Positions 1-11,646 of a stretch of 64,000 nt of DNA are shown here, in pieces. The translations under genes were made by a program, and so were the position numbers. The stretch comes from Rusavskia elegans (taxonomy: Eukaryota; Ascomycota; Lecanoromycetes; Teloschistales; Teloschistaceae). Location of the stretch: the NCBI GenBank assembly GCA_011316305.1, contig SAUG01000077.1, positions 124,001-188,000 on the forward strand, given 5' to 3'. Numbering within the stretch: the first letter of the stretch is position 1; each line of letters starts with the position of its first letter. A model generated the notes under the pieces. It made no database searches. It was not told the DNA's origin and saw nothing but the letters and a program-made list of their open reading frames with translations.

Positions 1-1230
1 TATTTCTAGATCGATTTATATTCTAAAAACAATATATAAATACGTTAAACGTATATTAATTCGGGATAAATTATTTTAAAATTAAAATATTAAACGCTAA
101 TAATACGATAACTATAACGGTCGTATAGTATCGAATCGAAAATTTAATATTCGGTTTTATTACTATAATTTAGATAAAGCGGATAGTTATTAATATTAAG
201 ATTTCCAATATATTAATTAATTAATATATAATTTTATTTATCTAGATTCGTATATTTAGAATATTATATTTATCTATTAAATTATATTATTTCTTGAAAT
301 CTTTTCGGAAAATTAAATTATAGTCTATATCTAGTACTATATTAAAAGTAGTAGTAGAAAAAACTCTATAAAACTATAAAAGTTCTATCGTTTCTAAAAT
401 ATTTATAGTTTTACCGCTTTTAAACTTTATACTATATCCTATCTATTTATTATTATAGTTTTACTTCTCGTAAATTAATAATACGTCTAGCGATAAAATA
501 GTAAGTAGTATCTAAATTAGTAAAGATTTTAATATAATTTCTACTAATTTCTAAATTAAACCGTATCTATTTATTAAATTCTGGTATTTAATCTATATAT
601 AAAAGTTATTTACGATCTTATACATCTTAAAATAATAGTATTATATTATAGAAAGTAGTTAAAATCTTTTCCGGTATTATTTTAAAAACTATTTCTAATT
701 TCTCGATCTATACTTTATTTAGGCTAAGCTATTCTTTTACTATTAAAGGCTTTTTAATAACGTTATATATATATTCGGATACGTATAACGCTAGATATTT
801 TCTAATAATCTATTAATAGCGGTCGCCGATAGGCTTTTTTTTTAGAAAAGATTTAATTTTCGGAAATATATTTTAGAATATAAATATTCTAGTTATAATT
901 TCTATAATAGCTTAACTTTCTATAAATATAGTACTTATTACCCCTTTGGAGGGCTCCTGTCTGGGGTTATATTGAGGTTTTATACATATATATATGTTTT
1001 ATCAACGTTATATACGGCAACGATTATTGCATTTTACGTACAAAGAAATTTTTATAGCTAAAGGTATACAATTTATCAGGCAAAGTTTACAGCGCAGTTA
1101 ATTACTTCTATTTAACTATTTCCTTTTTCATTCGCGATCACGAATCCTCTACTATATTCAAATACTATATATTCCTTCCTCGACGTTATATATAATTATC
1201 AGCTTCTAATATTTCCGCTATATCTATCTA
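1..1230. repeat. AT-rich RIP-degraded repeat DNA, unidentified
   Basis: The stretch is extremely AT-rich, with CpA and TpG nearly missing while CpG remains, so it reads as repeat DNA mutated by RIP. No open frame of useful length survives on either strand and I could not assign a transposon family. At about 940-970 there is a short GC-richer segment with an ACCCC...GGGGT inverted pattern and an internal GGAG/CTCC stem, which might be an element end. Composition becomes less extreme after about 1010. Confidence 0.6.
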
Positions 1231-1234
1231 CTAT

Positions 1235-1610
1235 ACTGCGAAGTATTTATCTATAGTTTTCGCCTCGGCTATATTTATCGTATAACCTATATCTAAACGT
1301 TCTACTAAGCTATTAAAGTACTCTTTAGCCTGCGTAGCTTTAAAAGGGTCGCTAGCCGTAAAACGGTCGCTAGCCAGTACGCTAGCTACTACGGCTAGAA
1401 GCTTTACCCGGTCGATTAGGTTAAAGGGGGGTAGAGAGGTCGGATAGCGCGTTTTAAGGGCGGTAAGAAGGGTATTTATATCGAAGTTAGAATAGTTTAC
1501 TCTAGTTACTATAAGGTAGTCGACGTCCGCGCGGGTAGGTATAGTTATTACGGATAAAGGTACTACTGTCTAGTTTAGCTTATAGCTATAGCTATTACGG
1601 GAGTATATAC
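1235..1610 (-). pseudogene. Retroelement-like coding relic (gag-like?)
   Basis: On the minus strand about 115 codons run without a stop, from roughly 1590 down to 1240, with a reasonable amino-acid mix (Leu, Asp, Arg and Phe containing), unlike the stop-riddled frames on either side. A segment rich in small and hydrophobic residues (around the motifs LLTALKTRYP and VVASVLASDRF) precedes a stop at about 1240. The local base composition is also richer in GC. I do not recognise the protein; a gag-like fragment of a retroelement is a guess from context. No start codon is evident. Confidence 0.35.
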
Positions 1611-1723
1611 GTACGTAAAGGGTTTTAGTAAGTCGTAGTACTTGCGAAAGATATTATAGGGCTTATATTACTAGTAAAAGAAGAAGAAGAAGCGATAACT
1701 GCGAGGTATATTTATCTATAAAA

Positions 1724-1940
1724 ATTCGACGTTAAATTATCGGTAGAAGGATATATTATATTACTAAGTAAATTTAAATTAAAATTCTATAGGAAGGACC
1801 GTTATTTACGTTAACTAAACTGGGATATAAGTTCTGCTACCGTGTATTTAATACTGGTATACCAACGCTTGATTTGCTTACCGAACCACTGGTTCACCGG
1901 GTACTAAAACTAAAATAAATAACTAAATAGTATTTATTAG
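1724..1940. repeat. Boundary repeat, copy 1 (mostly RIP-mutated)
   Basis: Lines up over about 200 bp with copy 3 (11360-11560) and, more weakly, with copy 2 (9970-10100). The flanking parts show C-to-T and G-to-A differences against copy 3, as RIP gives. The centre (about 1836-1906), including GTATACCAACGC and CCACTGGTTCACCGGG, is almost unchanged and keeps its CpA and TpG. On the minus strand this core reads as a short open peptide containing WFGKQIKRWYTS, shared with copy 3. Identity of the repeat is unknown; an LTR or short non-autonomous element is possible. Confidence 0.6.
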
Positions 1941-3640
1941 AGCTATTAGATATCCTTTATCTACTTTCTTTTTTTCGACTATTTCGGATTCGACTGCGGC
2001 CATTTTAATTACTTCGACTAGTATTTAAAGAATTAATTATAGTAAAATTAGATTTTTTAAATATTAAAAAAGCTATAATATTTCGATTATTATAGCGTTT
2101 AGTATCAATTTTTCCGAATATTATTTTAGTATTTATAATATTAATAATATTTTTTAGTAATCTACTTTATAATTATAAAACGAGATATTTTTTGGTAGCT
2201 ATCTAAATATTAGATTTTTAATAATTAATAAAATATTTTAATATAGTAATTCCGCTAATTATACTTCTAATATATATATAAAATTTAATAATAATAGAAT
2301 AATAATTTTTAATATTACTAAATTTTTTATTTTAAACTAATTTATACTAAATAGTTATAGCGTTTTCTATAAAGTTCGGCTTATTTTATTACTTTAAAAA
2401 GATTTCTTTAAAGTATTTCTAGAAGTTGTTATTAAGATTGGAATTCTATTTAATATACTATAGTTTAGTTTTATCAATAAAATATTTTATACTATATATA
2501 ACGGGATCCGCGATAGTTATATTATAGAATGGATAGTAATATTTATAGCGGCGGAAAGAGATATAGACGATATAGTAATGATATTTATATTTATTTAAAT
2601 TAAAAGGCTTTTTATTATAGGCGTTCTATATTATATAGTCTATAGAATCGTTAGAAATAATAAAAGGAATAGACCTACGTAATAGTATATAAAGATTTTC
2701 ATTAGAAAATTTTAGTAATCTTTAGTTAAAACTACTATAGCCGGAATAATAATAATCTAAACTAATATAGCTATTTTTCTAGTTTATATATTAGATCTAC
2801 TTTTATTATTATTATCGTAAAAAGAATTATTTTCGGAAATATCTAAAATAGCTCCGAAACTAATACTTTTTTTAGGAAGATTATTTTCTATAATAGAGAC
2901 GATTCAAAATTAAACTATAAATAAATCGTTTTAAAAAATTATATAACGGGACTTCTAATTTATATAATCTTTAAAAAAAGCAATATTTTTATTATATATA
3001 ATTATTCGCTCTATACTAGCGCCGAACTAAAAGTAAAAAGAATATTTTAATTAAAAATTTATATTTAAATTTAGAAAGTTTTATTTCTAAAAATAGATAA
3101 AACTAGTATAAAAAAGCTTTAATAATAGAGTAAAAATAGATTATATATAGCTTTAAAAAGTTATTACTAATAATATAAACTTCTAAACTAATTTTCTATA
3201 ATTATAGAAAAATAAAGTATTTATATATATAAATATTCCTACGCTAGATCTATACTCGCTACTATATCTACTTCTACGATTAACGACCGGATTAACTAGT
3301 GTCCGAATTCGTATATAACTATATAATCCAAATATATATTTTACAATCTTTTAACCGTTTATATAGTTTAAAATCCTGACCATTATACAATTTATTTAAT
3401 TTTACTAAAATTATTCTAGCTAGTATAAATAATTAAATATAATTTATTATAATAAGTAGATATAATTATTATAATAGAACTCTACTTTTAAATTAGTAAC
3501 TAATATTTTAATAGTTTTCAATCGGGCCGGTTTAGATTATAAACTAAAAATCGAAAATCTTTCGATTTGGTATTTTAAAAAATCGGAACCGATTCGAATC
3601 GGATCGGTTTTTATTGATTCGGATTAAAAATCCGATCAGA
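1941..3640. repeat. RIP-degraded transposon relics
   Basis: Continuous AT-rich, stop-riddled DNA. The segment about 3180-3390 is visibly the same repeat as 58785-58995: both contain the blocks TATAATTATAGAA, GCGACCGGATTA or ACGACCGGATTA, and TATAATCCAAATATATATT in the same order and strand, then diverge. This marks two copies of one family, probably at a shared end. Nothing else is assignable. Confidence 0.55.
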
Positions 3641-3649
3641 AAATTATAT

Positions 3650-6600
3650 TAAATAATAGATATATTTAATATAGATTTTGAATATTGTTACAATTTAGAA
3701 CAGTATATAGCTATAATTATTATTTAAAATTATTTTTACGTTTATAATAGACTATAATATTTATACAAAGTATATATTATTAGTAAAAGAAAAAAAACGA
3801 ATTCTATAAAGTATATTTGTTTATAAAATTTCTATATTAATTGAAATCTCGATAGAAAACTATATTGTTACGGTTGTTTATTGGCTGGGTTTTTATTATA
3901 TTAGCGGACGTTAATCTAAAATGGTTAGCGTTATAGAACCAATTCTATTAACTCTACTTTCTTTTTTATATATATAGTTTTTATAGATTACTTTAATATT
4001 ATTACGATTCTATATATCTATTATACAGTAGCTTTAATTAGTAGTAATAAATAGTTACTTTTTTTAGCTGTTTTAATACCTTTAAATCCTTTATTAGGCT
4101 TTTCAATAACCGTTAGATAAAGCGCCTAAATAGATAAATAAATATAATCTAAAGCTTTTCTATCGACTAGCTTTATTAGAAATTTATTATATATTTATAA
4201 TGTAAAATAATACTACTTCTGTCTTAATTATAGATTAATTACTAAATTGGAACTTTATTTAGTAATAGAAAAAGCGAGTAAAAAGGCTAAATATACGAGT
4301 ATCGCCTTCTAGCTATAAAATTTCAACGAGGTAGTACTAGAATATAGATACTAGTCGATTATTAAATTACCGACTAGATATAAAATCTAGTACTTTACTA
4401 GAATATCGTTTAGATCTTTAATAAAAACGGATACTATATTCTATTCTATAAAGTAGCTCGAAAAGAAAACTACTTTTAAAATAGTAGTTAGAAAATTCGA
4501 ATAGTAAATCGAAGACTATAAAGTCGACGGCCTTATATATCTAATTATTATCGAACCTCGAACCTCTATAATTAACTAAAAACGTTTAACTAGAGAGTAC
4601 GATAAATACGATCTCTAGAATTTGTTAGACCGTCGAGATATCTTTGAATTAATACTTCCGTTAGAATTTATCCTATCTTTTTTACTACTAATAACCTTTT
4701 AATAGATTTAATAGGTTTAACTCTAGAATTTAGACGCTAAAAAAGACCAAGATAATATAGTTAACTTTGGTAACAAATAGTTCTAGAAACTTATAGCGGG
4801 ATTAAAAATAATTTAATTAACGTTTTAAAAAGAACGTAATACTAACGACCGTTTCCGACCTATTAATATTAGATACTTTAACTCTAATAGTAGTACTTCG
4901 GAACTATTAGAAACTAAAAATAGTAAGACGGTCTACTATAATATTTTCTTATTTACTACCCGAGTTCGTATTAAGGTAAAAGGCGAGAATATAGCTATTA
5001 TTGTAAAAAATTTTAATTAATATTTTCTAGATAAAGCCGAACGATAGTATACTAGTAATATTAATAAGATTTTACGTAATAGACTTTATATACGTATCGA
5101 GAATTAATATAATAGGTTTAAAATACGTTTCTAAAAATTACCGGGCGAAGTATTCTATAAATTTAAATAATACCGGTATATCTTTAAAGACGTACGTATT
5201 TATAAAGATTTTAAAAACTATATCTAACGTATTATTATTAATAGTAAAAACGCGGGTATTATAACTACCGAGTAAATTTAAATAATATTAGTAATAAACT
5301 ATATAGATAGTAAATTACGCCTAATATTATTTCCTATTAATTTAGATATTACTATAGCCGTTATAATCGCGTATATATAATACCGAAAGCCCGATTAATT
5401 TAATAACTATAAATCATATACTAACTAAAATTCTAGTAAACTTTAATAAAATTCCAGTCGAACGTAGAACCGACCGCTACCCTATAATAATAATTAGAAT
5501 AAGCGAAGATATAGTTCGAACTATAATAACCCTTGCAGCCGCGATAATAAGCCTATAAATAAACTAATTAAGGAAAAGGAACGCGTTATTATAAAATAAT
5601 ACTAAAATAAACCACGCTATAATAATAGAAAACTACGCTATAGTAATAATAATAAAGGAAAAAGTAAATAGATCTACTATAATAATTAAAAGTAAAACTA
5701 TAGATTCTAATCCGGTAATAAATTTTAGAAAGATAATAACTAGAAATATTATAAATAAACTCTATATAGTAATAATAGCGACGAGCCTAGCGGTTATAAA
5801 AACGCGTAGGATATAGATTTTACTATTTAATAGATAGGTTTTATAGTATCGTCTACTGCTTTACCGCTAGTAGATAAAAGATAGACCTATTCTAGAAAGT
5901 ATAAATACTACTATTAGAAATTCGCTTTATAGACTAAATATTATAAATATAAAAAGACCGGTTATTTATCGGAATCTAAAACTATTAAATTATCTATTAA
6001 TAAAAATAAAATCCTTCCGATTAGAAAGATATAGTTTAAAGTTTAGTTTAAAACTTAGTTTAAAAAGCCTGCTAGTAACCGATCTATTATTATTTCTTCG
6101 TAAACTAATTTAAATAAATAAACGCCTAGCTATATCTTTAAAGGTTTCTAGTATATAAAGATATAAACGTATATCGGTAGTCCGGTAAATAATAAAACTA
6201 CTATATATATAGATTCCGGATATAGAATATTATTAATTAACCGAAAGTATTTTAGAAAATACTATCTAATAGTAGAAGTTAAAATAATATCTTTTTTAAT
6301 AACGGTACGAGGTATTAGAACGAAGATATATTAGGCGAACTAATACGTAGTAGTAGATTTCTACTTTCTAACTATAAATAAACTAATCGTATATATCTAC
6401 CGTAAAATATATATTATCGACGATCTATAAACTAACGTATTAATTAGAATAGATATCCTATTTTCTAAAAAATAGGTACTCGATTATCCTAACTAAAAGC
6501 CGATTTTTACTAAATACTAAAACTTTAAAATTAAATTCTAAATCTTTAACGAAGCTAAAGTTCGACGAATAATCTTTAATAAAAAGAAGATTATTATTCT

Positions 6601-9600
6601 ATCTAGAAAGCGCGCTATTATCCTAATTATAGATATTAAAAGAAAAAATCTTAACTTTTTTAATTAAAACCTCTTATTCGAGCTCTTTAACTAATTATTT
6701 ATACTATTTATATCGATAGTAAATAAAGATACGAACTATATTACCGCTGAGAATCCTATTAATATAACTATAACGGTAGTACGCTATACGAATCTAGACT
6801 ATATTACCGATAGCGATAATATTAGAAATTAATTTTTAATATTCTAAAATAATAAAATACTTATAACTAGAGGTAAAAATAAAAGTAACTAGAAGAAAAC
6901 TATAATAAAAGGACTTTTAGCTACCGCTATAGTAGTCCGTATCGGCTAGAATCTTACTAGTATAATAGTATAAATAGTTAATTTTACTATACCGGCTATA
7001 CTACCGGTAGTATCTAAAGTCTACCTATTTAACGGCGTTACTATATACGGAATACTTTAAAAGGCGAATAAATTCTAAGAAATTATTAATAAGTTTCTGC
7101 CGCTATAGATTAATTCCGGCTAGTAAATAAAGGTACTCGAAGATAAATAGATAGAAATCCTTTTAATTAATAATTAGGAATAATAGTATAAACCGGGGTA
7201 GATACGAGTCTATATTTTAGAACGTTATAGTTAAAAAATTATTAATAAAATCTTTAATAAACTATATAAATAAAGCCGTTTAGAATAGATTAAATACTAT
7301 ACTAAATTTAATTTTTTCTACTTCGTAGTCTAGAAGCCTTCTACCGTTAACTAACCTACTAAAGGCCGAGTAGTAGTTAATATTCGAATATTTAATAAAA
7401 TTACTATCTTAGATACGTATTCTATTTTAATATAATCTAATATTCTAGTACTGCTATAAAGATATAAATATATTACTACGGTCGACGTAGTATCGTTTTT
7501 CTACTAGTTCCTAGTTAAATAGTTATATCGATACCGCTTTACTATAGCGATTTATCGAAGATAGAAAATATTTAACTACGCGCTAATAGGATACTATAAC
7601 TCGCTATTATATATATAATAGATAATAGACCGAATTTTATAGAACTATCGCGATTATATAAAAATATATATTAATAATATTATTATTTATTCTAAAATCT
7701 TTAATATATATATCGAGTATTTTTATACCGTATTCTAAAAGCTTTCTAAATATAATATTAGTTTTAGCTCTAAGAGATTATTTCTAGTATATTCTTTAAT
7801 ATAATTACTAGAATAGCGAATAGATATATTTAATCTCGTAATAAATACGGAAAAACTAGTTATAATTATATATTTAACATTCCTATAAATATTATAAAAA
7901 CTAGATTACTATCTAGATCTAACCGGCTATTTATATAATTACGTCCTTTTCTATTCCGGTATCTATTAACTTTTAAAAAATTCAAAAATAAAGTTCTACT
8001 AGATTTTACGAGAGCGATAATTAACAGGTAATATATAAAAAAAGGAAATAACGAAAGTAAAAGTTATAATTCTAATAAAAAAAAATTCTACCGGATAATA
8101 TAAAAATTATTTATTTAGCCGGAAATACTAATCTATTTTATAGTTATACGAACTTTTTATATTAATATCGATACTAGTCTATAAAGTATTAAAGTCTACG
8201 TCTATTATTCTAAATACGAAACTAATAGAGTATCTAAATAGAAATTTATTAAAATTATTCTATTTTTATCTAGAATATTTATAGCCGTAGAAATAAAATA
8301 CTAGCTAACCGAATTAGAGGTTATAGAATTTATATAGATAGTAAAAAAACTATACTATTTTATTAAAACTTTCTATTACGCTATTATCATTTATATTAAC
8401 TATTAGACGATTATAAATTTTAGTAAAATAGAATAATTTAAATACTATTTCTATAATACGACCTAACTTCCGCTCTATATATTTATCTAAATACCTATTT
8501 AAATTTATATTAGATATTTATTATAAATCCGATAAATTAAATATTTTTCCGGATATACTATCCTGGCTTTCTATTATAATAGAAATCCAGAAGTTCTTCG
8601 AAGTACGCTATATAAATAAAATAGATACTAGAAACGCGGAATATATTTATTAAATATAATATAAATATCTAATCGCTATAGTAAAACTATTAAAAGAATT
8701 TAAAACGAAGATTAAAAAAGTATATATAGAAGATAAAAGTTATTTTAAAATATTCGAAGAGTTTCGTAGTAATTATATATTAGGGGAAGATAGAATTCGT
8801 TTACTTTTTTTACTCTATCGAGATTTTATCTATTTTAATAATAAAGAATTAGATCGCCGTATCGTAATATCTAACGTCCTAAAATAAAAACTATTTTATA
8901 TATTTTATAATAATACCGGATATCCTAGCTACGCCCGAATATATAAATAGCTAATAGATAAATTCTATATTTTTAATATAGTAAAAAAGTTTAAAAAATA
9001 TATTATTTACTATTCCGATTATTAAGCGAGGTAAATATTTTACTATAAACTATTTAGACTATTCTAGTTTTTTTTATATCCGGCGAAACCCTTTAATATT
9101 CTATTAATCGATTTTATTCTAGCTTTACTAGTTTTAATACTAGATAAATTTAACTATACTATACCGGTTATAGATAAGTTTACGAAAGCTATTATAATTA
9201 TTTTAGGTAAAATAATATAATCCGGAAAGGATTAGATTATAGCTTTATTTAACCGTCTATATTTAATTTTATAAAAAATATCGAAGGTAATAATATCCGA
9301 TAGAAGCTATAAATTTATCGGCGAGCTATAGTCTATAATATTCGAATAACTAGGAATTTATTTAATTTTTTCTACTTTATAGTATCTATCCGCTAATAGA
9401 TAATTAAAGATTATTAATTAGATAGTAGAAATTATTTTATACTATCTTTTTACTTTACTAGAAGATTATAATCGATAGCTAACAGTCTTATTTTAATTTT
9501 CTATTATACTTTCTAATAGTATAAGCCGTAGAATAGACTTTATACCGATATAAATAATATACGGATAGAAAATAAAGGAAAAATTCGACCTAATAAAAGT

Positions 9601-9960
9601 AAAAGAAAATACCTTAATTATAAATCTTCCGGAAAAAGATACTATATTTAGATAATATATTTTATATAAAAAATAGAAATAGATTTTTATTATAAATAAT
9701 ATTGATTTATTTAACTATAGACAAAGTGTAAATATTCGTTGATATAGAAAAAGATATTATAGAAAACAGATAATAATATAATCTAACAAATTTAAACTAT
9801 AATTATTATTTGAAAATAAATTTATTTGAAAAATTTTGATTGAATAAAGTATTTATTATAATTTAAATTACTAGTAAAATAATAAAACGTTTTCTACTAA
9901 ATATATTCACTTATAAAGTTTTCTATATTAGATATATTATTTATCTATAAATGAATACTA
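3650..9960 (+). mobile_element. Ty3/Gypsy LTR retrotransposon, RIP-inactivated
   Basis: A near full-length Gypsy-type element on the plus strand. The ends (about 3650-3860 and 9720-9940) align with each other as diverged LTRs: both carry an ATTATTAGTAAAAG or ATTACTAGTAAAAT block and a TTCTATATTA block at matching spacing. Between them the usual order can be read in one direction once RIP stops (TAA/TAG for Gln or Trp) are ignored: a gag zinc knuckle whose Cys now read Tyr (about 5935-5975), an aspartic protease with IDSG (about 6205-6225), reverse transcriptase with YINNIIIYS where YIDDIVIYS is expected (about 7661-7695), and an integrase with a degenerate zinc motif followed by LLIDFILALL (about 9000-9135). 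The order protease-RT-integrase is that of Ty3/Gypsy. No frame is intact, so it cannot be autonomous. LTR edges are approximate and no target-site duplication was established. Confidence 0.85.
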
Positions 9961-10200
9961 TTTTTTATTAATTAAACGTTAATTGAAATTTCAAAAAACA
10001 TTTATTTATATTATTTAAACTAGTATACTAACATTCAATTTTCTCACCGAACTACTAGTTTATCAGATATTAAAATCAAAACCAAGATTATCTAATATAA
10101 TCTTTTACAAAAGATAAAATATATCGAATCGTATCTAGTAATTACAATGGTTTATTTATAATTTAGCTACTCTATAAATTTCGATATTTTATCATTTATT
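9961..10200. repeat. Boundary repeat, copy 2, and edge of AT-rich block
   Basis: The stretch about 9970-10100 is a degraded copy of the repeat at 1724-1940 and 11360-11560: it keeps CTCACCGAAC and the neighbouring CACCGAACTACTAG pattern and, on the minus strand, FGEKIE in place of FGEQIK. It lies immediately after the 3' LTR of the Gypsy element. The base composition switches to ordinary fungal DNA at about 10200, which marks the edge of the gene island. Confidence 0.5.
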
Positions 10201-11640
10201 CACTTTATAACCTCCGCCTACCTGCTGCCTACATGCTCTCAATATGTGACCGCGAGAGGCTACTGAAATGGTGAAATGGGGCATGGTGCCAGAGGGGCAG
10301 TACGGCAAGCCGGCCTGGAAGCTGTGGGGTCGTGGGGATCATGGTGGAAAGTCGTGTGTTCATGTGAAATGCGCTGTAAAAGGGCGAGAAGGTACATTCG
10401 TTTGGCGAGCTGGTCATGGTTGGGAAATTGAAAGTCCAGTTGCCTCGCTACTGAATTTTCGTGCAATGTCATCCGACCCGAGTTTTCAAGACGGTTTTCC
10501 GCTTTCGGCAATTACGAAATCGAATGTTAAAAGGTTCGAGGCCATTTCTAGAGGCAGCTTCCGTATTCAGTTTAGGTAGCTTATCCATTGCATACCACCA
10601 GTGGATTAACCTCACCATTCCTTGATGACGTCGCCCTTCTTTGTGGGTGTCGCATGGCGGTGAGTTCTAAACGAGTGTGTCTATATCCAAATCCCGTTCG
10701 ATATTTCTGATTGAATACTACCTAGCGTTCTTCCTTGACCTCTCCTGCCTCTGCTTCTTCACCAATGACTTAAGGCTCGTCATCGGTCTGCTGCGTAATT
10801 TTCTTGCAGCAGATACGTCGGTCTTGTTCAATTCAAAGATTTTCGGGTCCATGCAGAATAGCTGCGAACGGGCAAGGGGCTAAAAATAGTCCATATTTCA
10901 ATCAGAAGAAGAGATATATACAATGTAGAGTTTTACGACTCAAATCCAAAATCGAAAGCAGCATTTAACACTATGTTATTGTCATTGTTTTCTCGGGCTA
11001 CCAGTCGGTTCAATTGGTAACATGGATCTTCACTAAAGATCTGGACTACTCGTACATGATGTATCTACCTACTCCTTAGAGGATGTCTCCGTTCATATCC
11101 CGACCATCGCCCATCGCCCATTCTCTCTTTCGATACGACATGGTAGTAGTCGAAGAATATGCTGGCGCACATGATAGCTCACACTCCAAAAGTACTCTTC
11201 AGACCCCGAATCTAGCGCCTCCCAAAGATCAGGAAGAGCTTTATCCAACAGGCAAGACACTGGGGATAATCCTTTTCTTCGTCAATGCGCTTCTTCAGAT
11301 CTAGCCAGTCGACCTGATCTTCGGTAAGGGTGAGAGGTGTAGTGTTCCCCATGAGAAGTGTTATCATCGGTGGAAGTATGCGTCACATTGCTGAGCAAAT
11401 TTGAATTGAAATTCTAAGGACCCGTTATTTGCGTCAATTGAACTGGGGTACAAGTTCTGCTACCGTGTATTCGATGCTGGTATACCAACGCTTAATTTGC
11501 TCACCGAACCACTGGTTCACCGGGTACCAAAACCAAAACAAATTAACAAAATAACGGGATCGAATAAAGCAGCAAAGGAGATGCAGAGAGGTTCCTGGCA
11601 TTATTGATAAGGGTGGATTGAGAGTTGAATGTACCCTCGC
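10201..11640. other. Island edge, no convincing gene; contains boundary repeat copy 3
   Basis: Composition is normal but only short overlapping frames on both strands are present and none shows a domain or a splice-consistent chain. The stretch about 11360-11560 is the third and least mutated copy of the boundary repeat. Its core is bounded by CCCGTTATTT at 11421 and AAATAACGGG ending near 11556, a 10-bp inverted match, so a small TIR element of about 136 bp is possible. Homology to copy 1 extends about 60 bp further left, which argues against that being the true boundary. Confidence 0.5.
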
Positions 11641-11646
11641 TTGTCG

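Noticed and set aside
10229..10579. Overlapping short frames on both strands just inside the island
   Set aside because: No motif, no signal peptide and mutual overlap; typical of chance frames in non-coding DNA.
11419..11560. Reading copy 3 of the boundary repeat as a simple 136-bp MITE from its CCCGTTATTT/AAATAACGGG ends
   Set aside because: Homology to copy 1 continues about 60 bp left of the supposed end and no target duplication flanks it.
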